Below are positions 1 through 7,921 of a stretch of DNA of 40,277 nucleotides, in pieces. The notes under the pieces are model-generated. The model worked only from the letters and a program-made list of their open reading frames with translations, was not told the origin of the DNA and ran no database searches. Source of the DNA: Alloprevotella sp. OH1205_COT-284 (GTDB lineage: Bacteria > Bacteroidota > Bacteroidia > Bacteroidales > Bacteroidaceae); the NCBI RefSeq assembly GCF_003859795.1, contig NZ_RQYI01000040.1:1-40277 (forward strand), in the 5' to 3' direction. Made by a program: the position numbers and the translations under genes. Within the stretch, counting starts at the first letter, position 1. Each line of letters opens with the position of its first letter.

Positions 1-151
1 GTGGCCTATGGTTTTAGGGATGAAAGGTATTTTCTGTTAAGGCTATATGCGCTGCACGATTGCCGCATCACTCCAAATGTCGGATGAACCTCTTTTTTCT
101 CGTTTCTTGAAAAAAACTTCTGTCGTTTTTGTGTTAAATGCTTTGATTCCT

Positions 152-182
152 TTTAGAATGTAGTGGAAAGATTATACCTTTG
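152..182 (+). promoter_or_regulatory. Bacteroides-type promoter for the leader and UDG-like gene
   Basis: TTTG at 152-155 and TACCTTTG at 175-182 are separated by 19 bases, which matches the Bacteroidetes -33/-7 consensus (TTTG, 19-21 bases, TAnnTTTG). Transcription would start near 188-190, exactly where a series of inverted repeats begins, so the leader would be about 255 nt before the first start codon at 445. Confidence 0.65.
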
Positions 183-187
183 CAATT

Positions 188-431
188 GAGTATACCATAT
201 ACTCATTTTTGAGAAAAAGAGGCGTTATGTCTTCTTCTTGCATGCTCGAAGCCTAGGAAACTTTCAATCATGTGACAAGAGAAGGTGTAATGGTCTCCAC
301 GCATATAGCGTGGGGCTGTTATCCCACATCTGTCACAAAAGGTTTTCCTAGGACCTGAGCATCAAGACGTGGATTATACAGTTCCACGCTTCTGTATGTT
401 AAACTTTAAAGGTCTGGAGGGACTAAGACCT
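188..431 (+). ncRNA. Structured leader or small RNA with rod-like fold
   Basis: Stems seen by eye: GAGTATA 188-194 with TATACTC 198-204; then a nested rod made of ATGCTC 242-247 / GAGCAT 357-362, CCTAGGAAA 252-260 / TTTCCTAGG 344-352, TGTGACA 271-277 / TGTCACA 331-337, GGTGT 284-288 / ACATC 326-330 and CCACGC 297-302 / GCGTGG 308-313. Two further hairpins follow: CGTGG 368-372 / CCACG 384-388, and AGGTCT 410-415 / AGACCT 426-431, whose loop carries GGAGGG. The next gene starts at 445, so this may be a cis-acting leader. The elongated shape also recalls 6S RNA, but I see no sequence that proves this. No member of a known RNA family was recognised. Confidence 0.5.
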
Positions 432-444
432 CAAGGAATTATTC

Positions 445-1086
445 ATGGAAAAGGAGCTTGAGAGATGGTGTCACGATGTTGTGGACTTTTGTAACCCAAA
501 AGCAGAACAACTGAACCTTGATTATTATTGTTTTCAAAGTGCTATGCCAACCTTTGAACCTGAATTGTTGGTTATAGGCATCAATCCAGGAGGATGTGGC
601 CCTTTTAGGAAAGCGAGGACGAAAGATGAGCTAAGTCAAGGATATAACATATACGACGTACGAGAAGGTCATATATGTCTAGATAATCTGAAAATGGTGC
701 ACAAGCTATCGCGTGTCTTTACTACTCCATTGTTGCAAAACACATTAGCGACCGCTACAACGATGAACATCTATTACTTTAACACACAGAATGTACAAAA
801 AATGAATTCGGTTCTAAACCAAGAGATACGGATGTTTTGTCAACAGAAATTGCGAGAGCTTATTCATATCGTTAAACCTAAGCATATCTTGTTCCTCTGT
901 ACAGAGCTAAAAGAATTAGCTGCCGTAGGTGTGACAGAAATTAAGAATTTAGGCAACTATACAAAGGTCGGAATGTTCGAAGGGGTTAAGACACTTGCGC
1001 TACCCAATCCTGGATTCTATCGTGCCTACTCCTATACTAATGGAGAAGCTATGGGAAAAATAATCACCGAATACCTTAATCTCTAA
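445..1086 (+). CDS. Uracil-DNA glycosylase superfamily-like protein
   Basis: The 213-residue soluble protein has two signatures of the uracil-DNA glycosylase fold. LLVIGINPGG at residues 41-50 resembles the first active-site motif (GxNPG) that binds and hydrolyses at the glycosidic bond. LALPNPGFYRAY at 184-195 sits where the family has its DNA-minor-groove motif (HPSP or similar, here NPG). In between is an alpha/beta stretch with HILFLCTEL, as expected for the parallel sheet. The family removes uracil or other damaged bases, but several distant members act on other substrates, so the substrate is not inferred. The gene follows a structured leader and is 11 nt ahead of a small membrane protein gene, probably in one transcript. 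It lies in a patch that also holds an integrase fragment, so acquisition by transfer is plausible. Confidence 0.6.
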   Translation: MEKELERWCHDVVDFCNPKAEQLNLDYYCFQSAMPTFEPELLVIGINPGGCGPFRKARTKDELSQGYNIYDVREGHICLDNLKMVHKLSRVFTTPLLQNTLATATTMNIYYFNTQNVQKMNSVLNQEIRMFCQQKLRELIHIVKPKHILFLCTELKELAAVGVTEIKNLGNYTKVGMFEGVKTLALPNPGFYRAYSYTNGEAMGKIITEYLNL

Positions 1087-1097
1087 ATTAAATCGAA

Positions 1098-1430
1098 ATG
1101 GAAATGTCTAAGTTAAAGCAAAATGCAATCGAAGAAGCAAGTGCTGCAAAAAGTAACCCTCAGCAAACGATTATTATTCAACAGGCTGAAACAAAACAGA
1201 GTAATGGTCTAGGAGTTGCCGGCTTTGTGTTGGCACTTATCGGACTGTTATTCTGTTGGGTACCTATTCTAAACATCATACTTTGGATTTTGGGACTGAC
1301 CCTTTCTTTTGTCGGAGTGTTTAAAAAGCCAAGAGGCTTAGCTATAGCAGGCTTGGGTATATCATGTGTTGCTATTATTATCACGATTAGCTTATTCGGA
1401 TTGTTAGCAACAGCAATAGCAGCATCTTAA
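1098..1430 (+). CDS. DUF4190-type small membrane protein
   Basis: This 110-residue protein has a hydrophilic N-terminus of about 37 residues, rich in Gln, Lys and Ala. Two long hydrophobic segments follow (about 38-70 and 80-108), joined by a short basic loop with FKKPRG. The pattern GxAGFVLALIGLLFCW...LSFVGVFKKPRGLAIAGLGISCVAI is characteristic of DUF4190 proteins, which are small integral membrane proteins without an assigned function. The start at 1098 lies 11 nt after the preceding stop codon, and the next gene begins 29 nt further on, so the three genes probably share a transcript. A role cannot be given. Confidence 0.65.
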   Translation: MEMSKLKQNAIEEASAAKSNPQQTIIIQQAETKQSNGLGVAGFVLALIGLLFCWVPILNIILWILGLTLSFVGVFKKPRGLAIAGLGISCVAIIITISLFGLLATAIAAS

Positions 1431-1459
1431 GTTGTTAACCTGTTCATATCCAATGTAAT

Positions 1460-2605
1460 ATGAAAAAATATATTAGTTGTGCAATTTTGGTGGCAGTGTT
1501 TTTTGTTTCTTTACTGTCTTCCTGCAAAGGCTTTGACCCTTACACTTCACTATCAGAATTAAGCGATAGTTTAAGAACGGCCTCTAACGACTCTATTGCT
1601 TTTTATTGTATCAAGGAGAAATATGCTGTATGGATACATGAAGAGAATGAAGTAGATGATAATTGGGGTTCAAAGCTACAAACATTGTATTACTACAATT
1701 TAGAGACTAAAGAAAGAGCAAAACTATTTACCACATTCAAGGATTCGGTAAATATATTTCCTAGTGAAAACCAAAAAGGAGAAATATCGGGAATTGGCAA
1801 AATAGGAGCTTCTAATGATAGTCTAGCAATATTGATCAATGACTTTGATGGGGATATTTTAATGCTTCCAATAAGTAAGAGGAAGCCTGTATCTATACTA
1901 CGCTTAGGAAATGTGCTTGTAGATGATATTGAAGAAGATGTATTTTTACATTATGCAGTGGCAAATGGGCTGTATAGAGTACAAGAAAGAACCGGTTTGC
2001 CAGAAGATATACTGAACATATTCGAACATCCTTATTGGCTTGTCCAAAAATCTTATCTCTATGCAACCTCAGGGGAGCGCATTAGTATCGAACCTGAAGC
2101 TCAAATTATTGATATTAGAGGTGGAGGAACCCCCATTCAGATACCCGTAAAGATGTTAGAAGACATAGATAAACTTAAAAAGGAGCTAATAATAAAATTT
2201 GCTTATAGTATTGAAGATGTTGAACAAATTGCAAACAACTCTGTGAAATTCGATGAAACATTCAAGAGCGAAATATCGTCTAAAGAGTTACATTATTTTG
2301 CTTTGACTGTGCATTCTATTAAAGAAGTGAAAGATTTAGACCGTAAGGACGACCAGGGCAATTATGGCAAACGGCTGAAAATAGATGGAGAGAACTTTGC
2401 TATTTATACAAATGATAGAAGTTTTGACAAACTGAACTATCCATGCAGGGTTATTATTCAAGCAAAAGTACGCGATGTACAGAGAGTAATGGAAAATCCT
2501 TTTGCAGTTATGTTTGGTAGCATGTTAGGAGAAATTGGAGTTGATACCAACATCCGATTTAGCTTTACAAAGGCGAGTTTATTATATGTAGCAGATCAAG
2601 ATTAA
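1460..2605 (+). CDS. Hypothetical exported lipoprotein
   Basis: The 381-residue product begins with a lipoprotein signal: a basic start, a hydrophobic core and the lipobox LLSSC, with the lipidated cysteine at residue 22. The mature part is acidic and Lys-rich and has no cysteine motif or catalytic pattern that I recognise. A middle part (about 60-170) is rich in beta-like alternation and resembles a repeated-strand fold. The C-terminal third contains VIIQAKVRDVQRVMENPFAVMFGSML, an amphipathic segment. It is the last gene of the three-gene accessory group and is followed at once by a strong terminator. Codon use is more AT-rich than in the housekeeping genes further on. Function unknown. Confidence 0.6.
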   Translation: MKKYISCAILVAVFFVSLLSSCKGFDPYTSLSELSDSLRTASNDSIAFYCIKEKYAVWIHEENEVDDNWGSKLQTLYYYNLETKERAKLFTTFKDSVNIFPSENQKGEISGIGKIGASNDSLAILINDFDGDILMLPISKRKPVSILRLGNVLVDDIEEDVFLHYAVANGLYRVQERTGLPEDILNIFEHPYWLVQKSYLYATSGERISIEPEAQIIDIRGGGTPIQIPVKMLEDIDKLKKELIIKFAYSIEDVEQIANNSVKFDETFKSEISSKELHYFALTVHSIKEVKDLDRKDDQGNYGKRLKIDGENFAIYTNDRSFDKLNYPCRVIIQAKVRDVQRVMENPFAVMFGSMLGEIGVDTNIRFSFTKASLLYVADQD

Positions 2606-2650
2606 GTACTTTCGCTGCTAATTACAACTATTGATGATTTTTCTGTAAAA

Positions 2651-2690
2651 GATAAGGAGAGCGGTTTTATAGTTCTCCTTATCTCATTTT
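2651..2690 (+). terminator. Terminator after the lipoprotein gene
   Basis: GATAAGGAGA (2651-2660) and TCTCCTTATC (2674-2683) form a 10-bp stem, followed by TCATTTTTC. On the other strand the stem is followed by TTTTACAG, so it may also stop transcription of the integrase remnant, whose stop codon overlaps it at 2684. Confidence 0.8.
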
Positions 2691-3253
2691 TCTGTCGTAC
2701 AGTTCTCCATCAGCCTTTCCATATCCCTTGCAATCTTTTGGTCAGTGATTTGGGCGTAAATTTGCGTGCTAGCAATGGACGAATGTCCCATCATCTTGGC
2801 AATGCTCTCTATCGGAATGCCTGCCTCCAAAGTCAGTGTACCGAAGCTATGCCTCCCAACGTGGTAGCCCAGCGGAGTGCGAACGCCACACGCCAAGCCC
2901 ACGGCCTTGAGATGGGAAAGCAGTTTGCCTTTACTCATCGTATCAGGAAATATCTTGTAATCCCTCTTGCTCTCCTCCTTGGTGTAAAGTGAAAGTATCT
3001 GCTCCGCTATCGGGTGTAGTGGGATTAGGCTCTCGACTTCTGTCTTTTGTCGTGTCTTGCGGATATATCGTTTTCCCTCACTATTCGTTTCGATTTGTGA
3101 GGCTCGCAGGCTCTGTAAGTCAGCAAATGCCAAACCCGTAAAGACAGAGAAAAGAAACATTCTTCGGCTTAGTTCTGCCCCTTCGTCCGGCAACGGGAAA
3201 GCCAAGAGCTTAACTAGTCTTCCCTTAAAAAGCCCTAACAAGCGAGAAGCCAT
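2684..3253 (-). pseudogene. Truncated tyrosine recombinase (catalytic domain only)
   Basis: About 180 residues of the C-terminal catalytic domain of a Bacteroides-type tyrosine integrase remain. Visible are the FLFSVFTGLAFADLQSL segment (the position of the first catalytic Arg is Ala or Phe here, as in some conjugative-transposon integrases), KTEVESLIPLHP with the catalytic Lys region, GYHVGRHSFGTLTLEAG with the HxxR motif, MGHSSIASTQIYAQ with the final His and the Tyr nucleophile. The SAM-like core-binding domain and the N-terminal DNA-binding domain, normally about 200 residues, are missing. The reading frame runs out into a perfect palindrome at 3215-3297, so the first 13 or so residues of the open frame are palindrome sequence and not integrase. 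It is therefore a remnant of a former mobile element. Confidence 0.8.
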
Positions 3254-3297
3254 GGATGGATGACTTCTCGCTTGTTAGGGCTTTTTAAGGGAAGACT
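3215..3297. repeat. Perfect 35-bp inverted repeat with 13-nt loop
   Basis: The arms 3215-3249 (starting TAGTCTTCCCTTAAAAAGCC) and 3263-3297 are exact reverse complements; the loop is 3250-3262. The left arm overlaps the broken 5' end of the integrase remnant. There is no T-tract after it, so an ordinary terminator is unlikely. It may be a break-repair or replication-template-switch scar, a fused pair of element ends, or an assembly fold-back. Confidence 0.9.
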
Positions 3298-3378
3298 ACT
3301 TATAAATGAGGTTAAGGAGGGAATTTTACTTTTAATTGCTAACCCAAGACTGTTTGCCGATATTTTTGCAGACGACTG

Positions 3379-4010
3379 CCTTTGGCTACACGTCAAACGT
3401 GTTTTTTAGGGGGGGCAATAACTCATTATGTGGCTTCCCCAATGGTATTTTCGTAAAAACGTCGAAAAACCTACACTGTTCTTTTTATGTCGCTGAATTT
3501 CAGTGAAATGGGAGTGTATATGGCGGTGTTTCGATATACATTGACAGAAGCTAAGTCAATGACACACAGACAGAAATGAATGTAGACAGATTTTCCCAAA
3601 ACCTACACTGTCTACATGGTTGCGGTTTCGGGCATCTGCACACTCTCGATGCCATGTGTAGGTTGTGATGACGAATGTAGTTGATTTCCCGTGTTGTCTA
3701 CATTTGCAACGGTCTATATATCTGTGCCTTAATAAAGGCAGTGTAGACAATGTAGATAAAAATAAGAAAAACTCTTGGTAAGGGTTGAAAGTTGCTTGTT
3801 TTTTACGAAGAATGGCCTCACTTCCTCTTCGGCTTGTCCGAATAGGCTTTAATACGTCGGAACGTACTTTACCTAAGAAGTAGATTAAACGGAGTAACGA
3901 GTAGAAAAATCTATCACAGACCTAAATTGCACCGGCTCCCACTTGGTTTTCTTCTTGATGAACTTGGTTTTCGACATAGGCTGAAAGTCCTTTCCTGATG
4001 TATAGGTTTG
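3379..4010 (-). repeat. Interspersed structured repeat, copy 1
   Basis: First of three related copies (others at 13844-14505 and 28695-29290). It holds the end hairpin ACACGT caa ACGTGT followed by TTTTTT (3388-3408), the block CTCATTATG (3422-3430), the nested pairs GAATGTAGACA 3578-3588 / TGTCTACATT 3695-3704 and AACCTACAC 3600-3608 / GTGTAGGTT 3656-3664, the tandem GTGTAGACAATGTAGATA (3741-3758), and one GTAACGAGTAGA (3894-3905). Compared with copy 2 it lacks about 39 nt covering the second and third CTCGTTA hairpins. The strand is given by the promoter-like motif seen in copies 2 and 3. It fills the gap between the integrase palindrome and ispE. Outer edges are approximate. Confidence 0.75.
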
Positions 4011-4065
4011 CAATCGGGATTGGAATAGGCTTTTGCCGAGAGCTCAAAAAGGGGAGAGTAGCGGG

Positions 4066-4896
4066 CTATTTATGCAGACGGGTTTGGAAGACGAAACAGT
4101 TTTGGAAACTGTCTTCCAATTCTGTCTGACTGCGATTGAAGAGCGCAAAAACGGTGGAACCGCTACCCGACATTGAGGCATAGGCGGCTCCCATGTCGTA
4201 CAGGGTTTGTTTTATTTCTGCGATTTCGGGATAATGCCGGAAAACGCTGTCTTCGAAGTCATTTTTCACGAGATCTTTCCATAGCTCGACGGGGTGCGAG
4301 ATGATGTCGGGGAGACTCTGTGAAGACGGCTTGGGGCGCACCATGGAGTAGGCTTCTTTGGTGGAAACGTGGATGTCGGGCTTCACCAACACCAAGTTCC
4401 AGCCTCTGAGGTCGAAGTCGATGTGGGTTAATTCATCTCCGATGCCGGTGGCATAGGCCGGCCGTGCGTGATAGAAGAATGCACAATCGGCACCCAAGCG
4501 CGATAGGCGATATTGAATGTCTTCCTCGTCCATGCGCAGGTCGTATTTCTCGTTGAGCAAACGCAACATAAAAGCTGCATCGCTGCTGCCGCCTCCCAAA
4601 CCGGCTCCGGAAGGGATGCTTTTATGCAGGCGAATCTCTATGGGAGGGAGTTGTTTGTAGTCTTCGCGCAGCTGATTGTAGACTTTTACGACAAGATTGT
4701 TGGACGAATCGCCGTCTAATGAAATCCCACTTTGGTGCAATCGGTAGGGTTGGTTGGAAGAGGGAAGAGATACGACTTCTAAGGTGTCGTGTAGGGGAAT
4801 GGGATAGAAAATGGTCTCGATGTTATGATAGCCGTCTTCACGACGTTCCACAATATTCAGGCCGATGTTTATTTTGCAACAAGGATATACAATCAT
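4066..4896 (-). CDS. ispE: 4-diphosphocytidyl-2-C-methyl-D-erythritol kinase
   Basis: IspE phosphorylates the 2-hydroxyl of CDP-methylerythritol with ATP, the fourth step of the non-mevalonate (MEP) isoprenoid pathway in the cytoplasm. The 276-residue protein is full length for the family. CKINIGLNIVERREDGYHNIETIF at the N-terminus holds the substrate Lys and the DGYH motif (21-24). PSGAGLGGGSSDA at 95-107 is the GHMP-kinase ATP-binding loop. SMSGSGSTVFALF near the C-terminus is the third GHMP motif. It lies 91 nt downstream of the amylase-family gene in the same direction, so it may be the last gene of a fabD transcript. Downstream of it lies repeat copy 1. Confidence 0.95.
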   Translation of the reverse strand: MIVYPCCKINIGLNIVERREDGYHNIETIFYPIPLHDTLEVVSLPSSNQPYRLHQSGISLDGDSSNNLVVKVYNQLREDYKQLPPIEIRLHKSIPSGAGLGGGSSDAAFMLRLLNEKYDLRMDEEDIQYRLSRLGADCAFFYHARPAYATGIGDELTHIDFDLRGWNLVLVKPDIHVSTKEAYSMVRPKPSSQSLPDIISHPVELWKDLVKNDFEDSVFRHYPEIAEIKQTLYDMGAAYASMSGSGSTVFALFNRSQTELEDSFQNCFVFQTRLHK

Positions 4897-4987
4897 AGCT
4901 TGAAAGAGTGAGTGGGGTTGTTTTTATGGCATTCGCCGACTGTTTATTCGGAGGAGCGAAAAAGAGATGGGGAGTTTTGTGCTTAAA

Positions 4988-6694
4988 CTACGGTAATGCA
5001 ATGGCAATGGCCGAGGCGTGATGAGGCGGAATGCAGATTTCCGAATAGCCGTCTTGGCACAGGGTTATGGATGCCGGAGTGTCGGATATGATGTCCTTTC
5101 CGTCGAAAACTCCTTCGGGAAGTGAAAGAAATTCAAAAGCATGCTTGGGGATATGTACGCCGATGCGAGCTTCCGTTTCTCCGAAATTGGCGACGCAAAG
5201 GATCAACTCGTCGGGAGAGCGGCGCAAGAAAGCAAAATGGCGATCGGGGTTGAGCCCTCTTTCTCCTGCATAGTTGGTGTACATGAGGTCGTAGAACAAG
5301 CCTTTTTCGAGGGCAGGGTGCATCGTTCTTAATCTCAAAATGTGACGATAAAACTCGTAGATCTCCCATTCTTGATCGGTAAGTATGGCCTTGGCTTTGG
5401 GCGTTCCGGTTTTGCCCAACGGTGGCAATGAGGCCAGTTTGCGCAGGCTTTGAGGACTCCAATAATCGAAGATCGTGGTGCGGCCGTCATGCCCCGAAAA
5501 GCCCTCTTTGTCCATTCCTTGTTCGCCCAGTTCCTGACCTGCATAGATCATCACGGGATTGGTGCCCATGAAACATTCTACGACCAAGGCCGGAAAGGCT
5601 TTGCGAGGATCGCCGCAAAAGAAGGGGGAGGCGATGCGCTGTTCGTCGTGATTTTCGAGGAAATAGAGCATGTGCCGCTTGATGTCATCCACCTGCTGCC
5701 AGCAATGGGTGATGGCGCTTGCCGGTGCCTGATGGTTGATGACGGCACGAAGCGTATCGTAAAGTCCGACTTTATCGTAAAGATAGTCGAACTTTCCGTG
5801 GTGAATGTAGTTTCGATAAAGTGCGGGATTATAGACCTCGGCGATAAATTCGATGTGAGGATATTCCGCTTTTATTTTCGTAATGGCATAGTGCCAAAAC
5901 TCGACCGGCACCATTTCCGCCATATCGCATCTGAACGCATCGACTCCCTTGGCCGCCCAAAAGCTCAAAATATGTGTCATTTTGAGCCATGTGTCGGGAA
6001 TGGGGGAGAAGTGGGGGGAGCGGCCGGCGGAGTAGTCCACTCCGTAGTTGAGCTTAATCGTTTCGTACCAATCGTTTTGAGAAGGGCAGGCAGAAAAATG
6101 ATCGTTTCCGGTGGCTTTGGCCGGGTGCTCCGAATAGGGGAGGGGCACTTCCGCTTCTTTGTTGATGTGGTCGAGGCAGAGAGAGACGCCTTGACAGTAG
6201 TAGAAGTTGTTGGAGGGCGAAAAGTGCATTTGAACGTCGTCGGATGCTCCCAAATCTTCCACACCTTTCGGAGCAACATCGGAATGATATTGTCGTGCAA
6301 CGTGGTTGGGCACAAAGTCAATGATCACTTTAAGACCGGCTTGGTGAGTTCGCTCCACAAGATGCTCAAACTCTTTCATACGATGCGTGACATCGACCGC
6401 CAAGTCGGGATCGACATCGTAATAATCCTTAATGGCATAAGGCGATCCGGCTTTCCCCTTGACGACCCAAGGGTGGTCTTTTCGGATGCCGTGTTGGGAA
6501 TAGTCGGTTTGGGTGGCATGCTCAATGATGCCGGTGTACCAAATGTGGGAAAAGCCGAAATCTCGAATGCGCTTTAATGCCGATTGGGTGAAATCATTCA
6601 TCTTGGCAGACCCATTTTCTGAATATGAGCCTCCTTCTTTGTTGGCGGAAATGGGATTTCCGTATATTCGGGTGAAGACCTGATAGATGTTCAT
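4988..6694 (-). CDS. GH13 alpha-amylase family glycosidase
   Basis: Member of the alpha-amylase family that hydrolyses or rearranges alpha-1,4/1,6 glucans. Of the 568 residues from the chosen start, the conserved regions are DFVPNH at 126-131 (region I), DAFRCDMAE at 252-260 (region II, nucleophile Asp257), FIAEVYN at 283-289 (region III, acid/base Glu286) and FLENHD at 345-350 (region IV, Asp350). The last 120 residues form the usual beta-sandwich C-domain. No signal peptide is visible, which suggests an intracellular enzyme acting on stored or imported glucan. I chose the Met at 6694 because MNIYQVFTRIYGN is the typical family start. The longer frame to 6754 would start inside the hairpin behind fabD. 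Exact specificity (amylase, neopullulanase or glucosidase) cannot be fixed. Confidence 0.9.
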   Translation of the reverse strand: MNIYQVFTRIYGNPISANKEGGSYSENGSAKMNDFTQSALKRIRDFGFSHIWYTGIIEHATQTDYSQHGIRKDHPWVVKGKAGSPYAIKDYYDVDPDLAVDVTHRMKEFEHLVERTHQAGLKVIIDFVPNHVARQYHSDVAPKGVEDLGASDDVQMHFSPSNNFYYCQGVSLCLDHINKEAEVPLPYSEHPAKATGNDHFSACPSQNDWYETIKLNYGVDYSAGRSPHFSPIPDTWLKMTHILSFWAAKGVDAFRCDMAEMVPVEFWHYAITKIKAEYPHIEFIAEVYNPALYRNYIHHGKFDYLYDKVGLYDTLRAVINHQAPASAITHCWQQVDDIKRHMLYFLENHDEQRIASPFFCGDPRKAFPALVVECFMGTNPVMIYAGQELGEQGMDKEGFSGHDGRTTIFDYWSPQSLRKLASLPPLGKTGTPKAKAILTDQEWEIYEFYRHILRLRTMHPALEKGLFYDLMYTNYAGERGLNPDRHFAFLRRSPDELILCVANFGETEARIGVHIPKHAFEFLSLPEGVFDGKDIISDTPASITLCQDGYSEICIPPHHASAIAIALP

Positions 6695-6712
6695 GTATTT
6701 CGAATGCGGAAG

Positions 6713-6762
6713 AGTATAAAATATGCCGATGCGCCATGCCTGCGGACATGACACATCGGCAT
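6713..6762 (-). terminator. Hairpin between fabD and the GH13 gene
   Basis: ATGCCGATG (6723-6731) and CATCGGCAT (6754-6762) form a 9-bp stem. On the minus strand it is followed by ATATTTTATAC. It lies 17 nt past the fabD stop and before the GH13 start, so it probably terminates or attenuates the fabD transcript. Confidence 0.55.
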
Positions 6763-6779
6763 CATCGTGAAAAATGAGG

Positions 6780-7682
6780 TCACATGTTCGTTCCTTTTAC
6801 GACGACGTCGCCATTGCCATGGCAGATTTTGGAAATCATGCCTTGCAAAGCCTTTCCGGGGCCGCACTCGGTAAACTCTGTGGCACCTGCGGCCACCATG
6901 CTGTTGATCTCTTTCGTCCAGAGCACGGAAGCGGTCAGCTGAGAAATGAGGTTGGCTTTGATCTCTTCGGGCTCGGTGTGAGCCGCGCCGTCGACATTTT
7001 GGTAAACCGGGCATTTCGGGGTTTGAAATGTTGTTTCGTTGATCGCTGCCTCCAATTCTTCTTTGGCCGGCTGCATAAGCGGGGAGTGAAAAGCTCCGCT
7101 AACGGGAAGGATCAAGGCGCGTTTTGCTCCGGCTTCTTTGAGGCGGGTACATGCCGTTTCCACAGCTTCCTTTTCTCCGGAGATGACCAGCTGCCCGGGG
7201 CAGTTGTAGTTGGCGCAAATGACGACTTTTCCGGTTTCTTCGCTGACAGACTTGCAGATCTTTTCGATCTCTGCATCTTGCAGCCCGATGACGGCGGCCA
7301 TGGTGCCGGGACGTGCATCGCAAGCGGCCTGCATGGCCAAAGCGCGCTTGGAAACGAGGCGAAGCCCGTCTTCAAATTTCAAACAGCCGGCGGCGGTGAG
7401 TGCCGAAAGTTCTCCCAAGGAGTGGCCGGCCACCATATCGGGGCGGAAGTCTTCGCCCAAACACAACGCACTGATCACGCTGTGCAGGAAAACTGCGGGT
7501 TGAGTGACTTTGGTTTGTTTGAGTTCCTCGTCGGTACCGCCGAACATGATGTCGGTGATTTTGAAACCGAGAATTTCGTTGGCTTTTTCAAAATAGTCTT
7601 TGGCAATGGGGTGATTTTCGTAAAGTTCTTTTCCCATACCCACAAACTGGGCACCCTGACCGGGGAAAACGTATGCTTTCAT
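6780..7682 (-). CDS. fabD: Malonyl-CoA:ACP transacylase
   Basis: FabD moves malonyl groups from CoA to acyl carrier protein to feed fatty-acid synthesis in the cytoplasm. The 300-residue protein is of normal length. FPGQGAQFVGMG at 6-17 is the conserved N-terminal loop, VAGHSLGE at 84-91 holds the nucleophile Ser88, SKRALAMQ at 111-118 supplies the Arg (113) that holds the malonyl carboxylate, and GAFHSPLMQ at 197-205 supplies the catalytic His199. The start at 7682 is preceded by an A-rich leader and a -7 box (CAAATATA on the plus strand, 7759-7766). It is upstream of the GH13 gene, with a hairpin between. Confidence 0.95.
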   Translation of the reverse strand: MKAYVFPGQGAQFVGMGKELYENHPIAKDYFEKANEILGFKITDIMFGGTDEELKQTKVTQPAVFLHSVISALCLGEDFRPDMVAGHSLGELSALTAAGCLKFEDGLRLVSKRALAMQAACDARPGTMAAVIGLQDAEIEKICKSVSEETGKVVICANYNCPGQLVISGEKEAVETACTRLKEAGAKRALILPVSGAFHSPLMQPAKEELEAAINETTFQTPKCPVYQNVDGAAHTEPEEIKANLISQLTASVLWTKEINSMVAAGATEFTECGPGKALQGMISKICHGNGDVVVKGTNM

Positions 7683-7758
7683 ATTTTTTCTGATTAAAAT
7701 TATTGCGATTCAATCTTGTGCGGGCGAAGAAAACCTTTCTTTTTGCCCATGAGGATGA

Positions 7759-7766
7759 CAAATATA
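7759..7766 (-). promoter_or_regulatory. -7 box upstream of fabD
   Basis: Read on the minus strand this is TATATTTG, the Bacteroidetes -7 consensus, about 77 nt before the fabD start. The -33 element is weak (TTC about 20 nt upstream), so only the -7 part is well supported. Confidence 0.45.
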
Positions 7767-7851
7767 AGGAAAAACTACCGACTTATGAAGATTTCAATAA
7801 AAAAATAGTGTAATTGCATCGCCTCGGAAGTCGTTCTGAGAGTTATAGTTC

Positions 7852-7902
7852 AAAAAACATTCCCGAAACATGCGGCCGATGTGCCGACATGTTTCGGGAA
7901 TG
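7852..7902 (-). terminator. Terminator after the Skp/OmpH-like gene
   Basis: CATTCCCGAAACATG (7858-7872) and CATGTTTCGGGAATG (7888-7902) form a perfect 15-bp stem. On the minus strand it is followed by TTTTTTG, so it ends the transcript of the Skp/OmpH-like gene and separates it from fabD. Confidence 0.9.
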
Positions 7903-7921
7903 CCGAAAGATACCAAGTTGC

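Noticed and set aside
1-151. A gene at the left edge
   Set aside because: No open frame of useful length or end of a gene is visible here.
188-431. Identification as tmRNA, RNase P RNA or SRP RNA
   Set aside because: None of the conserved cores of these RNAs is visible; 6S RNA remains possible but unproven.
3379-4010. CRISPR array
   Set aside because: The repeated TGTAGACA units are short, occur in both orientations and are not separated by spacers of even length.
5450-6577. Long open frame (375 codons) on the plus strand
   Set aside because: It is antisense to the GH13 gene, whose four catalytic regions are intact; the frame has no recognisable motif.
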